DNA from: Symbiodinium natans
Lineage: Eukaryota; Sar; Dinophyceae; Suessiales; Symbiodiniaceae
Length of the DNA stretch: 64,000 nucleotides
NCBI GenBank assembly: GCA_905221605.1
Contig: CAJNDS010002185.1
Span: 124,001 to 188,000 of the forward strand
Direction of reading: 5' to 3'
In this document: piece by piece, positions 63,895-64,000 of the stretch
Position numbering within the stretch: the first letter of the stretch is position 1
How the letters are laid out: each line of letters opens with the position of its first letter
Program-made: the position numbers and the translations under genes
The notes under the pieces: model-generated
Told to the model about the DNA's origin: nothing
Databases searched by the model: none
What the model saw: only the letters and a program-made list of their open reading frames with translations

Positions 63895-64000
63895 GCCGTA
63901 TTATAGCAAGGACAACCCTAACAGCCATTAATAGGGACAATAATCGGGGGTTACGAAAAAATCCCTATTACGGACTGCGAGTATAAGGGTGAACATCCCA
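63895..64000. repeat. Partial hairpin element at the window edge
   Basis: Ends GAGTATAAGGGTGAACATCCC, like the right arm of the element at 14474-14588. Inside it, AATAGGGACAATAATCGGGG and AATCCCTATTACGG are related in inverted order. The element may continue beyond the window. Confidence 0.5.

Larger units (their letters stand above)
1..64000. repeat. Interspersed telomere-type repeats (TTTAGGG / CCCTAAA) across the window
   Basis: Perfect and degenerate heptamers recur every few hundred bases in both orientations. They are missing only from the AT-rich insert (22.3-24.0 kb), the copia element (29.4-37.8 kb) and most of 52-61 kb. Long arrays include 5650-5767, 7266-7410, 11095-11230, 13263-13360, 25570-25815, 28772-28870, 42355-42440, 54845-54930 and 63097-63220. 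The usual order on the plus strand is CCCTAAA block, GC-rich island, TTTAGGG block. Variants such as TCTAGGG (10.5 kb) and CCCTACA (45.15 kb) form local homogenised runs. True chromosome ends do not alternate in orientation like this, so these are internal copies. In the confidently modelled genes they lie in introns. Confidence 0.97.

Noticed and set aside
1-64000. Telomere arrays as true chromosome ends or head-to-head telomere fusions
   Set aside because: Arrays alternate in orientation many times with genes between them and rarely abut head to head, so they are internal repeats.

Overview
The window looks like nuclear DNA of a dinoflagellate, most likely Symbiodiniaceae. Four things point there: hundreds of plant-type TTTAGGG/CCCTAAA telomere units scattered through all 64 kb, short exons with GT, GC and occasional GA donors, long runs of genes on one strand, and a Ty1/copia element. 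No ribosomal RNA or convincing tRNA gene was seen.

The key to reading it is that GC-rich islands of 20-130 bases between blocks of telomere-type repeat are exons, and the repeat blocks lie in the introns. The best proof is an 18-exon minus-strand gene (46296 to 27216). Its pieces join in phase into a 390-residue SLC22-like major facilitator transporter, with the expected helices and motifs in the expected order. An intact 8.3 kb copia retrotransposon (29446-37790, identical 231 bp LTRs, ATTTA target duplication) sits inside one of its introns.

Layout, left to right. 0.5-3.2 kb: plus-strand candidate gene. 14.4-4.65 kb: minus gene ending in a villin-headpiece-like tail. 19.6-15.1 kb: minus gene of unknown function. 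19.85-20.66 kb: small plus candidate. 20.8-22.24 kb: exon cluster of unresolved strand. 22.27-24.04 kb: AT-rich virus-like insertion, compact and without telomere units, whose minus-strand frames run through TAA/TAG codons but stop at TGA. 27.0-24.4 kb: minus gene ending in an HSL-type esterase C-terminus. 46.3-27.2 kb: the transporter and its nested copia element. 47.5-46.5 kb: secreted cysteine-rich protein (minus). 49.2-48.5 kb: 84-residue protein (minus). 50-51 kb: C-rich satellite. 52-60.7 kb: GC-rich, telomere-poor block with overlapping open frames, including an OB-fold-like protein. 57.4-56.4 kb: small basic protein (minus). 57.69-57.89 kb: membrane-anchored tail (plus). 61.7-63.65 kb: plus candidate.

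Most genes run on the minus strand, as expected for dinoflagellate directional gene arrays. All splice models were read by eye from phase agreement and family motifs. Where both strands give sensible peptides this is stated and confidence is lowered.
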